Source: Bacillota bacterium (GTDB taxonomy: Bacteria > Bacillota > Clostridia > Acetivibrionales > Acetivibrionaceae). Taken from it: DNA of 10,437 bases. Positions 1 to 6,103 of this stretch are shown piece by piece. Position 1 is the stretch's first letter. Every line of letters begins with the position of its first letter. The stretch is taken from the NCBI GenBank assembly GCA_023398495.1, contig JAEWSG010000124.1, positions 1 to 10,437 on the forward strand, given 5' to 3'. The notes beneath the pieces were generated by a model, which searched no databases, was not told where the DNA came from, and saw nothing but the letters and a program-made list of their open reading frames with translations. Made by a program: the position numbers and the translations under genes.

Positions 1-29
1 ATTTCTCTGATTTTAATTTCTTTTGTCAT
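1..29 (-). CDS. Possible 5' end of a further minus-strand gene, cut by the window edge
   Basis: An ATG on the minus strand at 29-27 opens a frame (MTKEIKIRE) that is still open at position 1. An AGGA lies about 13 nt upstream, a weak and rather distant ribosome binding site. The start is about 50 nt past the protease stop codon, with no terminator hairpin between, so it could be the next gene of the same transcript. Nine codons are too few to identify a product, and it may not be a gene at all. Confidence 0.22.
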
Positions 30-78
30 AATACTGTTATTATCCTATAAATCCTTTGATTTCTCAATCTATATACCA

Positions 79-2097
79 CTAATTTTTACTTATCCACAAA
101 TTTTTCCGCAAGCTATTTCCTAAATGACAAGAAACTGTAACAACTCCACTTACATTCCCTTGGACTTTAACATTATATGATACATTTACTTTGTCACCAG
201 GCAAAACATCAAGCTTTTGATAAACACATGCTCCTTTTGTGCTTGTTGATTTTGTTATTTCAATCTTTTGACACTGTTCTGCAGTGTCAAAACAATAGAT
301 AGCCTCATCAGTTGCAGCATTCTTATTGTAATATGTATCTTTATAAAAAATAAAATCGTCAACTAACCCGTTTCCATCTGAATCCTTGTTCATCTCAGGG
401 CTTTTTAATAAATTGGTTCTTGTGTTACCTTTAACTACAGTATTTAATGTACCATTCAGTGATGTAGAAGGAATAGAAAACATAGAACTTATAACTTCCT
501 GAGAATCAGAATATAGTGATGAACCTGAGTATGTGGAAAATTCCCCATTTGCATATACAGAAGTATTTACACTTTCCTCAACTACTTCACTCTCTTCCAC
601 AGCTTGCTTAGCCTTTATCTCTACCATTTTATCATTCACAATGCCCGATAATGCATTTGCTATGTTAATCTTGTTTGCTCTTCTCACCTTACCATCTAAA
701 GTTGATATCCTATCAGATGAATTTATGATTTTTTCCTTTATTTCTTTTGCACTGAGATCTTTATACTTGCTGAGAATTAAAGCAGCTTGGCTGGAAATAA
801 ACGGTACCGACATTGAAGTACCACTCTTCTGCCCGAAACGATTTCCCGGCAATGTACTGGTTATATCTTCTCCCGGAGCTGCCACATCAACATTTATATC
901 GCCATAATTTGAAAAGCTTGATAACTCACCTGTTTTTCCAATTGAAGCAACAGTAATTATGTTTTCCAACCCAAAGCACGCAGGATATACTGCCTCACTA
1001 TCAATTGAAACATGGCTATTGCCAGCTGCACAAACAAAAAGCAAACTGGAATTTGCCATAACTTCTCTCAATACAGAATTATCCGCTGTGGAGCCGAAAC
1101 TACAATTTACAATTTTTGCCCCCATATTTTGTGCATAAGATATAGCTTCAATTATGTCACTGGTATATGCTGTACCATTGTTAAAAGCTTTTAAAACCAT
1201 TATTCTTGATTTGGGTGCAATACCTGATATCCCCATGTTATTGTCCTTCTCTGCTGCAATAATTCCCGCTACATGAGTACCATGTCCCTCATCACTATAA
1301 AAATCAGTATTATGTATTCTACTGGAATCATCATGGAAATTCCATCCATTATAATCATCTATATACCCGTTTGAATCATCATCGATATTATTATCAGGTA
1401 TCTCATTTTTATTGACCCATATGTTTTTTTCCAAATCTTTATGCGTAGTATCAATACCGGTATCAATTACGGCAACTACTGTTCCCTCTCCCTCTGTCTC
1501 ACTCCATGCAGGAACTACATTTGAATCAATATTTATTCCCAGTTGCTCCTGTGTATTGTTCTCAACACCCCACTGGCTGGCATAATAGGTGTCATTTGCT
1601 GAAAGTACTATCTCATGATCGGGCTGAATATACTCTATCTCATCATGTACTTTATTATTTTTCATCTCAGTTATAAATTCTTCAATTTTTAATTCACTTG
1701 AAACAACATCAAACTTTTTATTTTTAAGGCTTCTCGATGATTTCAGTTTATTTTTCATTTTCTTAAGTACATTGCTTCGTTTATTTTCATTCTTGTACTT
1801 AATTATAAATCTGTTTATCTTTTTGCTACCTAGGATACCTGTCTCAACCTGAACATTATCTTGTCCGGAATATACAGCTCCTTGAACACTGATGTTCTTA
1901 TTTGTTATTATTGGATTTTCATCATTTTGTATTAAACTTCTGTTGTCTAGTGGTTCTGGCTCTGAAGTCAGAATATCTCCTGATTCGGTAACTTCAATTG
2001 CATTTTCTGCAAACACCTGTGTGAAACAACAAGTAAAGACAAATACTAAAACCAAAAGAACTGAAATGCTTGTTCTAAATAAATTTTTTGACCCCAT
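79..2097 (-). CDS. Secreted subtilisin-like serine protease (peptidase family S8)
   Basis: The 672-residue precursor starts at an ATG 10 nt after a perfect AAGGAGG (2108-2114). Residues 1-30 are a Sec signal peptide: a short charged start, a hydrophobic core LLVLVFVF, and likely cleavage after VFA at residue 30. Residues about 95-166 look like an I9-type inhibitory propeptide (NRFIIKYKNE to YIQPDHEI). The catalytic domain, about 170-485, carries Asp212 (AVIDTGID), His272 (GHGTHVAG), oxyanion Asn360 (CAAGNS) and Ser428 (SGTSMSVP), so it should be active. The stretch DDDSNGYIDDYNGWNF (240-255) is the thermitase-type, probably calcium-binding, insertion. A Ser-rich linker (about 500-555) leads to a C-terminal part (559-672) that opens like a carbohydrate-binding-type jelly roll (NLLKSPEMN, DSDGNGLVDD) but stops short of a full domain. 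No dockerin, SLH repeat or sortase signal is seen. It is predicted to act outside the cell on protein substrates. It has its own promoter region and is probably not part of the sugar operon upstream. Confidence 0.95.
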   Translation of the reverse strand: MGSKNLFRTSISVLLVLVFVFTCCFTQVFAENAIEVTESGDILTSEPEPLDNRSLIQNDENPIITNKNISVQGAVYSGQDNVQVETGILGSKKINRFIIKYKNENKRSNVLKKMKNKLKSSRSLKNKKFDVVSSELKIEEFITEMKNNKVHDEIEYIQPDHEIVLSANDTYYASQWGVENNTQEQLGINIDSNVVPAWSETEGEGTVVAVIDTGIDTTHKDLEKNIWVNKNEIPDNNIDDDSNGYIDDYNGWNFHDDSSRIHNTDFYSDEGHGTHVAGIIAAEKDNNMGISGIAPKSRIMVLKAFNNGTAYTSDIIEAISYAQNMGAKIVNCSFGSTADNSVLREVMANSSLLFVCAAGNSHVSIDSEAVYPACFGLENIITVASIGKTGELSSFSNYGDINVDVAAPGEDITSTLPGNRFGQKSGTSMSVPFISSQAALILSKYKDLSAKEIKEKIINSSDRISTLDGKVRRANKINIANALSGIVNDKMVEIKAKQAVEESEVVEESVNTSVYANGEFSTYSGSSLYSDSQEVISSMFSIPSTSLNGTLNTVVKGNTRTNLLKSPEMNKDSDGNGLVDDFIFYKDTYYNKNAATDEAIYCFDTAEQCQKIEITKSTSTKGACVYQKLDVLPGDKVNVSYNVKVQGNVSGVVTVSCHLGNSLRKNLWISKN

Positions 2098-2131
2098 GAA
2101 AATACTTCCTCCTTGTATTGTTTGTTTACAT

Positions 2132-2145
2132 AATTTATATAAATT
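2132..2145. repeat. 14-bp perfect AT palindrome next to the protease promoter
   Basis: AATTTATATAAATT reads the same on both strands and overlaps the 3' edge of the proposed -10 box at 2143-2148. Its location would suit a repressor site. In DNA this AT-rich a palindrome of this length can arise by chance, so the operator role is only a possibility. Confidence 0.25.
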
Positions 2146-2172
2146 GTATTTCTAAGCCCCTATAAGAAACAA
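2143..2172 (-). promoter_or_regulatory. Candidate sigma-A promoter of the protease gene
   Basis: On the minus strand TTGTTT (2172-2167) is followed after 18 nt by TACAAT (2148-2143). Transcription would begin near 2136, about 40 nt before the protease ATG. It lies directly downstream of the terminator at 2171-2208, so the protease could be transcribed independently of upstream read-through. The -35 box is a weak match. Confidence 0.4.
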
Positions 2173-2208
2173 AAAAACCTTAACCATAAAAGAATAAAGG
2201 CAAAGGTT
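2171..2208 (-). terminator. Rho-independent terminator upstream of the protease
   Basis: Read on the minus strand, AACCTTTGCC (2208-2199) can pair with GGTTAAGGTT (2185-2176), with one T-T mismatch and one G-U pair. The loop is 13 nt, and a run of seven T follows at once (2177-2171). It would stop transcripts from rfbB or from the promoter at 2299-2328. The stem is mostly A-U beyond four G-C pairs, so strength is probably moderate. Confidence 0.55.
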
Positions 2209-2292
2209 CTGCTTTCACATAATATTTACTCTGCATTTGCTTTCCTATTCCCCAAACAATAAATAGCACTTAATCTATATCTTTAAATAACA
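2171..2292 (-). ncRNA. Candidate attenuator leader or small RNA between rfbB and the protease
   Basis: A strong promoter at 2299-2328 would start an RNA near 2292 that reaches the terminator at 2171-2208 after about 120 nt. No convincing reading frame lies in it. Minus-strand 2250-2236 (GAATAGGAAAGCAAA) can pair with 2204-2192 (TTTGCCTTTATTC) through GCAAA/TTTGC, AAA/TTT and GAAU/AUUC. This uses bases of the left terminator arm, so the two structures exclude each other, as in a transcription attenuator. A further pairing is UAUUUAUU with AGUAAAUA (2266-2259 with 2229-2222). I compared it from memory with c-di-GMP, SAM, TPP, purine, cobalamin, fluoride and ZTP riboswitches and saw no match. 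It could equally be an independent small RNA. Confidence 0.35.
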
Positions 2293-2298
2293 CACTAT

Positions 2299-2328
2299 AT
2301 ATTAGCAATTGTTTTGGTAATAAGTCAA
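2299..2328 (-). promoter_or_regulatory. Strong sigma-A-type promoter with extended -10
   Basis: On the minus strand TTGACT (2328-2323, 5 of 6 to consensus) is followed after 18 nt by TAATAT (2304-2299), preceded by TGC, an extended -10. This is the best promoter match in the window. It lies about 80 nt after the rfbB stop, pointing towards the protease, and no gene starts before the terminator at 2171-2208. Confidence 0.55.
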
Positions 2329-2406
2329 GCACAAATTTAATTTCTTATTACAATAAAGTTCAATTTATGTAAATGATAGTTCTTGCATAACAACACTTGC
2401 ATTCTC

Positions 2407-3393
2407 TCACCTATTTCCAGAAATTATGTCTTCCCACCACTCCCTGTTATCTATATACCACCGTATGGTCTTCTGTATACCTTCCTTGAACGTCGTTTCT
2501 GGCAACCAACCAAGTTCATTATGAATTTTTGTTGGATCAATTGCATATCGCATATCATGACCCTTCCTATCTGTAACATATGTAATCAAACTCTCAGGTT
2601 TACCTAATGCTTTGCATATAATTCTGACTATATCTATATTTTTCATTTCGTTGTGCCCACCAATATTGTAAACTTCTCCTATAGTTCCTTTGTGAATGAT
2701 AAGATCAATTGCCTTACAATGGTCTTCAACATATAGCCAATCTCGAACATTCAAACCCTCACCATAAACAGGAAGCGGCTTGTCATTTAGTGCATTGGCA
2801 ATTATCAACGGGATCAACTTCTCAGGAAAATGATATGGCCCGTAGTTATTCGAGCAACGACTAATAGTCACTGGTAAACCATAAGTTCTATGGTAAGTTA
2901 GCACAAGCAAGTCAGCAGCTGCCTTTGAACTACTATACGGAGAGCTGGTGTGAATCGGAGTATTCTCAGTAAAGAACAAATCCGGACGGTCTAAAGGCAA
3001 GTCCCCATAAACTTCATCGGTAGAGACCTGATGATATCTGATGCTGCCATACTTGCGGCATGCATCCATCATAACAGCAGTTCCTATGATGTTAGTTTCA
3101 AGGAAAATGCCAGGATTTTCAATAGAACGATCAACGTGAGATTCCGCTGCAAAATTAACAACTATATCAGGGTGTTCTTCTTCAAACAGTTCATACACTG
3201 CTTCTCTGTCACAGATATCAGCTTTTACAAAACGAAAATTAGGACTATCCATCACAGAAGCTAACGTAGACAGATTTCCTGCATAGGTGAGCTTATCCAA
3301 GCATATAATCCTGTAATCCTGGTACTTATTCAACATATGGAATATAAAATTGCTTCCGATAAATCCTGCTCCACCAGTGACAATAATATTCAT
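2407..3393 (-). CDS. rfbB: dTDP-glucose 4,6-dehydratase
   Basis: This is an extended short-chain dehydrogenase/reductase. It converts dTDP-glucose to dTDP-4-keto-6-deoxyglucose in the cytoplasm, the second step towards dTDP-rhamnose and related deoxysugars. The length of 328 residues is normal. The NAD-binding GGAGFIG is at 7-13, the catalytic TDE triad part at Thr125-Asp126-Glu127 (VSTDEVYGD), and YSSSK with Tyr153 and Lys157. RCSNNYGPY (179-187) and the GLNVRDWLYVEDH segment (213-225) are typical of this family. I start at the ATG at 3393, which directly precedes the Rossmann strand and has AGGGG 10-11 nt upstream. The frame also allows an ATG six codons earlier (3411), but that one lacks a ribosome binding site. 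It is the last gene of the GT-wzx-rfbB transcript. The other enzymes of the rhamnose pathway (rfbA, C, D) are not here and must be elsewhere. Confidence 0.96.
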   Translation of the reverse strand: MNIIVTGGAGFIGSNFIFHMLNKYQDYRIICLDKLTYAGNLSTLASVMDSPNFRFVKADICDREAVYELFEEEHPDIVVNFAAESHVDRSIENPGIFLETNIIGTAVMMDACRKYGSIRYHQVSTDEVYGDLPLDRPDLFFTENTPIHTSSPYSSSKAAADLLVLTYHRTYGLPVTISRCSNNYGPYHFPEKLIPLIIANALNDKPLPVYGEGLNVRDWLYVEDHCKAIDLIIHKGTIGEVYNIGGHNEMKNIDIVRIICKALGKPESLITYVTDRKGHDMRYAIDPTKIHNELGWLPETTFKEGIQKTIRWYIDNREWWEDIISGNR

Positions 3394-3465
3394 AATTTTT
3401 CTACCCCTCATTTTTTCTTTCTATCCTTAATAGTTCATAGTTCAATATATTATATAAAAACAAAT

Positions 3466-4881
3466 TTATCTTTTTAATAGAGCTCTAAACAACCTATACT
3501 CCTTAGTAATTAAAAGCATACATAGATAAAACACTCCTAAATACAAACACTTAACAAAAATTGATATGAAACTATTTTCAAAACTGAATGGATATAGGAG
3601 GATTCCCACTATCATTCCACATAATATAAAAATCTCTGCAAATAATTCTTTCAAAAAGCAGAGCAATTTATATCTAAACCCCAACTTAATCAACATATAA
3701 AATGCTGTAACAAAATGAAACAAGTATGAAATTGCAACACACAAAGACAAAGCAGTGATTGATTTTCCCCAAAATACTCCACATAAAATAGCCAATATTG
3801 TGATGCCTGTATTAATGCAACTATTAATAAATAAGAGCTTTGTATTCCCTATGGCCTGAAAAATTGCTCCCGCACTGGCATTAATCATCTGAGGGATAAT
3901 TGCAATCGACAGTAATTTGAAACATACTATTGACGCACCCCAATTACTTCCATACAGTATTTTAACAATTTCACCTGCTCCCAAAAAACATACTGCAGCA
4001 ACATAAATACCTATACATGATAATAGTTTTACTACTTTCATGTATTTGGAATATATAATTTCACGCTGTTTCTGATAATCTGAAAGTAATGGATGCAATA
4101 CCGGGGACACAACTCCGGTAAGATTATTGACCGGATACAACATTAATGTATATGCCTTATTATAATACCCAAGCTCAGCATTCCCCATGAATTTTCCGGT
4201 CAATAAATTATCCAGGTTTCTGGAGAAATAATTAACCACATTAAATGCAAATTGATATCCTGAATAATTAAGTACTTTAAGAATACTGTTCCTATTAAAA
4301 TAAAATCTAAACTTTGGCCTTGTTGTGGCATAATTCCATATAAAAGTGAAAAAGGCCGTCAAGATTGCCTGTATTGCCAAAGCATAATACCTGAATCCAA
4401 GGAACGCTAAAATGATTGTTATTACTGCTGAGACAATATATACAATTATAGTTCTTATTGCAATGCTGACAAATTTTTTATTGCGGTTCAAAATTCCATT
4501 TGGAACCATATTTAATGCGTTAAAAAGTAATGAAACGCTTAGCAACTGCCCGAGTGAAATATACACGTTGCTTCCATAAAAAACCGAAATTGGATATGAT
4601 AAGAGTGCAAATAAAACCATAAAACCAACAGAGATATATACGGTCAATGAAAAAATATCACCTATATCATCATCTGTCAGTTCCTTGTTCTGTATTATAG
4701 CCGGACCGAAGCCCATGTCTGAAAGCGTTGTAAAAAAAGTTGAAAAGACAATAATAACAGCAAGGATTCCATAATCTTCAGCTGACAAAATTCGTGCAAG
4801 TACTGCATTTACAATAATTGACACAAAAACTTTAGAGTACTTGCCTGCTGCATTGATTAATGCTGCCTTCTTCATATTCAT
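3466..4881 (-). CDS. Polysaccharide flippase/exporter (Wzx/TuaB-like, MOP superfamily)
   Basis: This 471-residue, highly hydrophobic integral membrane protein has about 12-14 predicted helices, the usual size for Wzx-type flippases. The N-terminus (ARILSAEDYGILAV, then SDMGFGPAIIQ at about 55-65) matches the Polysacc_synt_3, TuaB/WzxC-like branch of the MATE/MOP exporters. A second conserved region is NYFSRNLDNLLTGKFMG (about 217-233). It is expected to flip lipid-linked oligosaccharide units across the cytoplasmic membrane. The start at 4881 has GAGGAAA 9 nt upstream; another Met two codons on is a less likely start. It begins 23 nt after the glycosyltransferase stop and ends about 70 nt before rfbB, with no terminator, so the three genes are probably one operon. 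The polymer cannot be deduced; a capsular, exopolysaccharide or secondary cell-wall polymer would all fit. Confidence 0.9.
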   Translation of the reverse strand: MNMKKAALINAAGKYSKVFVSIIVNAVLARILSAEDYGILAVIIVFSTFFTTLSDMGFGPAIIQNKELTDDDIGDIFSLTVYISVGFMVLFALLSYPISVFYGSNVYISLGQLLSVSLLFNALNMVPNGILNRNKKFVSIAIRTIIVYIVSAVITIILAFLGFRYYALAIQAILTAFFTFIWNYATTRPKFRFYFNRNSILKVLNYSGYQFAFNVVNYFSRNLDNLLTGKFMGNAELGYYNKAYTLMLYPVNNLTGVVSPVLHPLLSDYQKQREIIYSKYMKVVKLLSCIGIYVAAVCFLGAGEIVKILYGSNWGASIVCFKLLSIAIIPQMINASAGAIFQAIGNTKLLFINSCINTGITILAILCGVFWGKSITALSLCVAISYLFHFVTAFYMLIKLGFRYKLLCFLKELFAEIFILCGMIVGILLYPFSFENSFISIFVKCLYLGVFYLCMLLITKEYRLFRALLKR

Positions 4882-4904
4882 TAATATAAGTTTCCTCTCT
4901 TATA

Positions 4905-5786
4905 CTATAACAATTTCATATAATATTTTAATGACTTAATCAAATTCTTTAACCTGAAACAGTCCTTTTTTATCTGCGATGTATGCATCATATTGGTAGA
5001 GACAGCTTGTAAATGCAGAACTTTATAATTCGGTGAATAAACCATTGGTAGCTTTGAATTATCGCACCTTAATTTTAAAATATACTCCTCCATATATAGA
5101 AATGTAGCACTGTCATATGGTTCAGCATACAAATCCAGGTATCGTTTGGACATAATCTGAAAAGCCCCGTGTAATGTCTTCTCAGTAGTTTCTTTTTCAT
5201 AATAAGCACTATTTTCTAAAACCAGCTTATTTTTATTTTTGGTTTTGTTAATTCCAAGTAATCTTTTGATTGATATTTTTAATAGGATAATACGTTGCTG
5301 CTTTAATATTTTTTTACATTCTCTAATATCTCTAGTATAGTTTTCCAACGGGTTCTGATAGAATTTTCCGCTTTCCGAAAATATACCCGGTCCGAGCATT
5401 CCGAATTGATACTTTTTATCATTTTCTATAATCCAACTAAACAAATTGTCATTTTTTAATATTATGTCATCATTTGAAAAAATCACATAATCCGGTTGCA
5501 TATAATCAAGTAATTTCTTATATCCAAAATTATTACCGTTTGCAAAACCAAGATTCCTATGTGTTCTAACAATAACTACAATATCATCACCTTTGAATTT
5601 ATCCCGTAAAGCTACTTCTGATTCATTTAAAGAATGGTTGTCGACCACAATTATCTTTAAATTTACATTTTCCCGATTCTGTGCTTTAAAATCTTCAACG
5701 CACTTTATGGTCTCTTCATAAGCCAGATAATTAAGTATTACTACTCCAATATTTTTTTTGATGTTGTTTTCTTGTGCTTCCCCCAT
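4905..5786 (-). CDS. Family 2 glycosyltransferase (rhamnosyltransferase-like)
   Basis: This 293-residue GT-A fold glycosyltransferase starts with the first strand GVVILNY (14-20). It continues with IVVDNHS (46-52), NLGFANGNN (78-86) and the metal/nucleotide motif NDD at 105-107 (VIFSNDDIIL). The acceptor side shows HGAFQIMSK (206-214) and YMEEYILKLR (231-240), where the acidic pair is the likely catalytic base region. This arrangement is common in GT2 rhamnosyltransferases such as the WbbL type, and rfbB nearby fits, but the donor sugar is not proven. It probably works at the inner face of the membrane on a lipid-linked acceptor. The ATG at 5786 follows an in-frame TAA, which rules out a longer ATG-started form. 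AAAGGA lies about 13 nt upstream, a somewhat long spacing. It is the first gene of the operon within the window, with a promoter about 120 nt upstream. Confidence 0.9.
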   Translation of the reverse strand: MGEAQENNIKKNIGVVILNYLAYEETIKCVEDFKAQNRENVNLKIIVVDNHSLNESEVALRDKFKGDDIVVIVRTHRNLGFANGNNFGYKKLLDYMQPDYVIFSNDDIILKNDNLFSWIIENDKKYQFGMLGPGIFSESGKFYQNPLENYTRDIRECKKILKQQRIILLKISIKRLLGINKTKNKNKLVLENSAYYEKETTEKTLHGAFQIMSKRYLDLYAEPYDSATFLYMEEYILKLRCDNSKLPMVYSPNYKVLHLQAVSTNMMHTSQIKKDCFRLKNLIKSLKYYMKLL

Positions 5787-5905
5787 AATTTATATAAAGT
5801 CCTTTCGAGATTTACTGGCAATATCTAAAACCCTCCAAGTGCTATTTCCACTTCTCCTTCGGTCCTTGTTATCGCACCAACATTACAATTTTACAACACA
5901 ATTCC
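5787..5905 (-). promoter_or_regulatory. Long 5' leader of the polysaccharide operon
   Basis: The segment between the proposed start site near 5905 and the glycosyltransferase ATG is about 119 nt and has no convincing gene. It contains a small hairpin, AAGTG/CACTT with a 7-nt loop (5853-5837 on the minus strand), flanked by two GGAG sequences. There is no T-run, so it is not a terminator. Known polysaccharide-operon antitermination elements (JUMPstart/ops, EAR) were not recognised. Confidence 0.3.
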
Positions 5906-5911
5906 CGTTTG

Positions 5912-5922
5912 ATTATAGCATA
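5912..5922 (-). promoter_or_regulatory. Extended -10 promoter of the polysaccharide operon
   Basis: On the minus strand TATAAT (5917-5912) is a perfect -10 box preceded by TGC, giving the extended form TATGCTATAAT. No good -35 box is found 16-18 nt upstream, which is tolerated in extended -10 promoters. It would drive glycosyltransferase, wzx and rfbB. The palindromic repeat at 5956-5976 lies just upstream, at about -50 to -70. Confidence 0.5.
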
Positions 5923-5955
5923 TTTTTTATTCTTGTTGTACTGAATCTTATCAAC

Positions 5956-5976
5956 TGGGACAACGTACTTGTCCCA
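5956..5976. repeat. Short palindromic repeat, copy 1 (TGGGACAA / TTGTCCCA)
   Basis: TGGGACAA (5956-5963) and TTGTCCCA (5969-5976) form a perfect 8-bp stem around the loop CGTAC, followed by AAAA. The A-run lies 3' of the stem on the plus strand, and no T-run follows on either strand, so it is not an ordinary terminator. The same arms, loop core GTAC and trailing A-run recur at 7663-7701 on the other side of the HD-GYP gene. It is probably one member of a dispersed REP-like family. It lies between divergent promoters and could also bind a protein. Confidence 0.7.
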
Positions 5977-5993
5977 AAAACTCTAGTTATGTG

Positions 5994-6021
5994 TTTACAT
6001 AAAACTTCCGATATATATATG
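5994..6021 (+). promoter_or_regulatory. Weak candidate promoter of the response regulator gene
   Basis: TTTACA (5994-5999) is followed after 16 nt by TATATG (6016-6021). This is only a partial match in AT-rich DNA, about 75 nt before the likely start of the gene. No better candidate was found between the repeat at 5956-5976 and the gene. Confidence 0.25.
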
Positions 6022-6103
6022 GAATTCGTCTTCATAAGCCATTCTTTAAGCTTACTGCTGATCATTGAATATATCAAAGGAATTAAAATTGGAGGTTCTT
6101 GGC

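Noticed and set aside
533..907. Open plus-strand frame opposite the protease gene
   Set aside because: It is a shadow frame lying wholly inside the S8 catalytic and linker coding sequence, without a ribosome binding site or recognisable product.
2383..2406. Direct repeat ATGCAAG just after rfbB as part of a terminator
   Set aside because: The two copies are direct, not inverted, and no T-run follows; no terminator is visible right at the rfbB stop.
3394..3411. Six extra N-terminal codons (MRGRKI) for rfbB
   Set aside because: The upstream ATG has no ribosome binding site, while the ATG at 3393 has AGGGG at proper spacing and begins directly at the conserved Rossmann strand.
3431..3444. Tandem TAGTTCA TAGTTCA between wzx and rfbB
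   Set aside because: Only two 7-bp units in AT-rich spacer; too short to call a functional repeat or site.
5999..6019. CCGATAT-like sequence suggesting a sigma-D (motility) promoter ahead of the HD-GYP gene
   Set aside because: There is no TAAA box about 15 nt upstream of it, so the match is half a promoter and probably chance.
6065..6103. TTG start giving 13 more residues for the HD-GYP protein
   Set aside because: GGAGG at 6091-6095 is correctly placed for the ATG at 6104 and would lie inside the longer form; the extra residues resemble no receiver-domain start.
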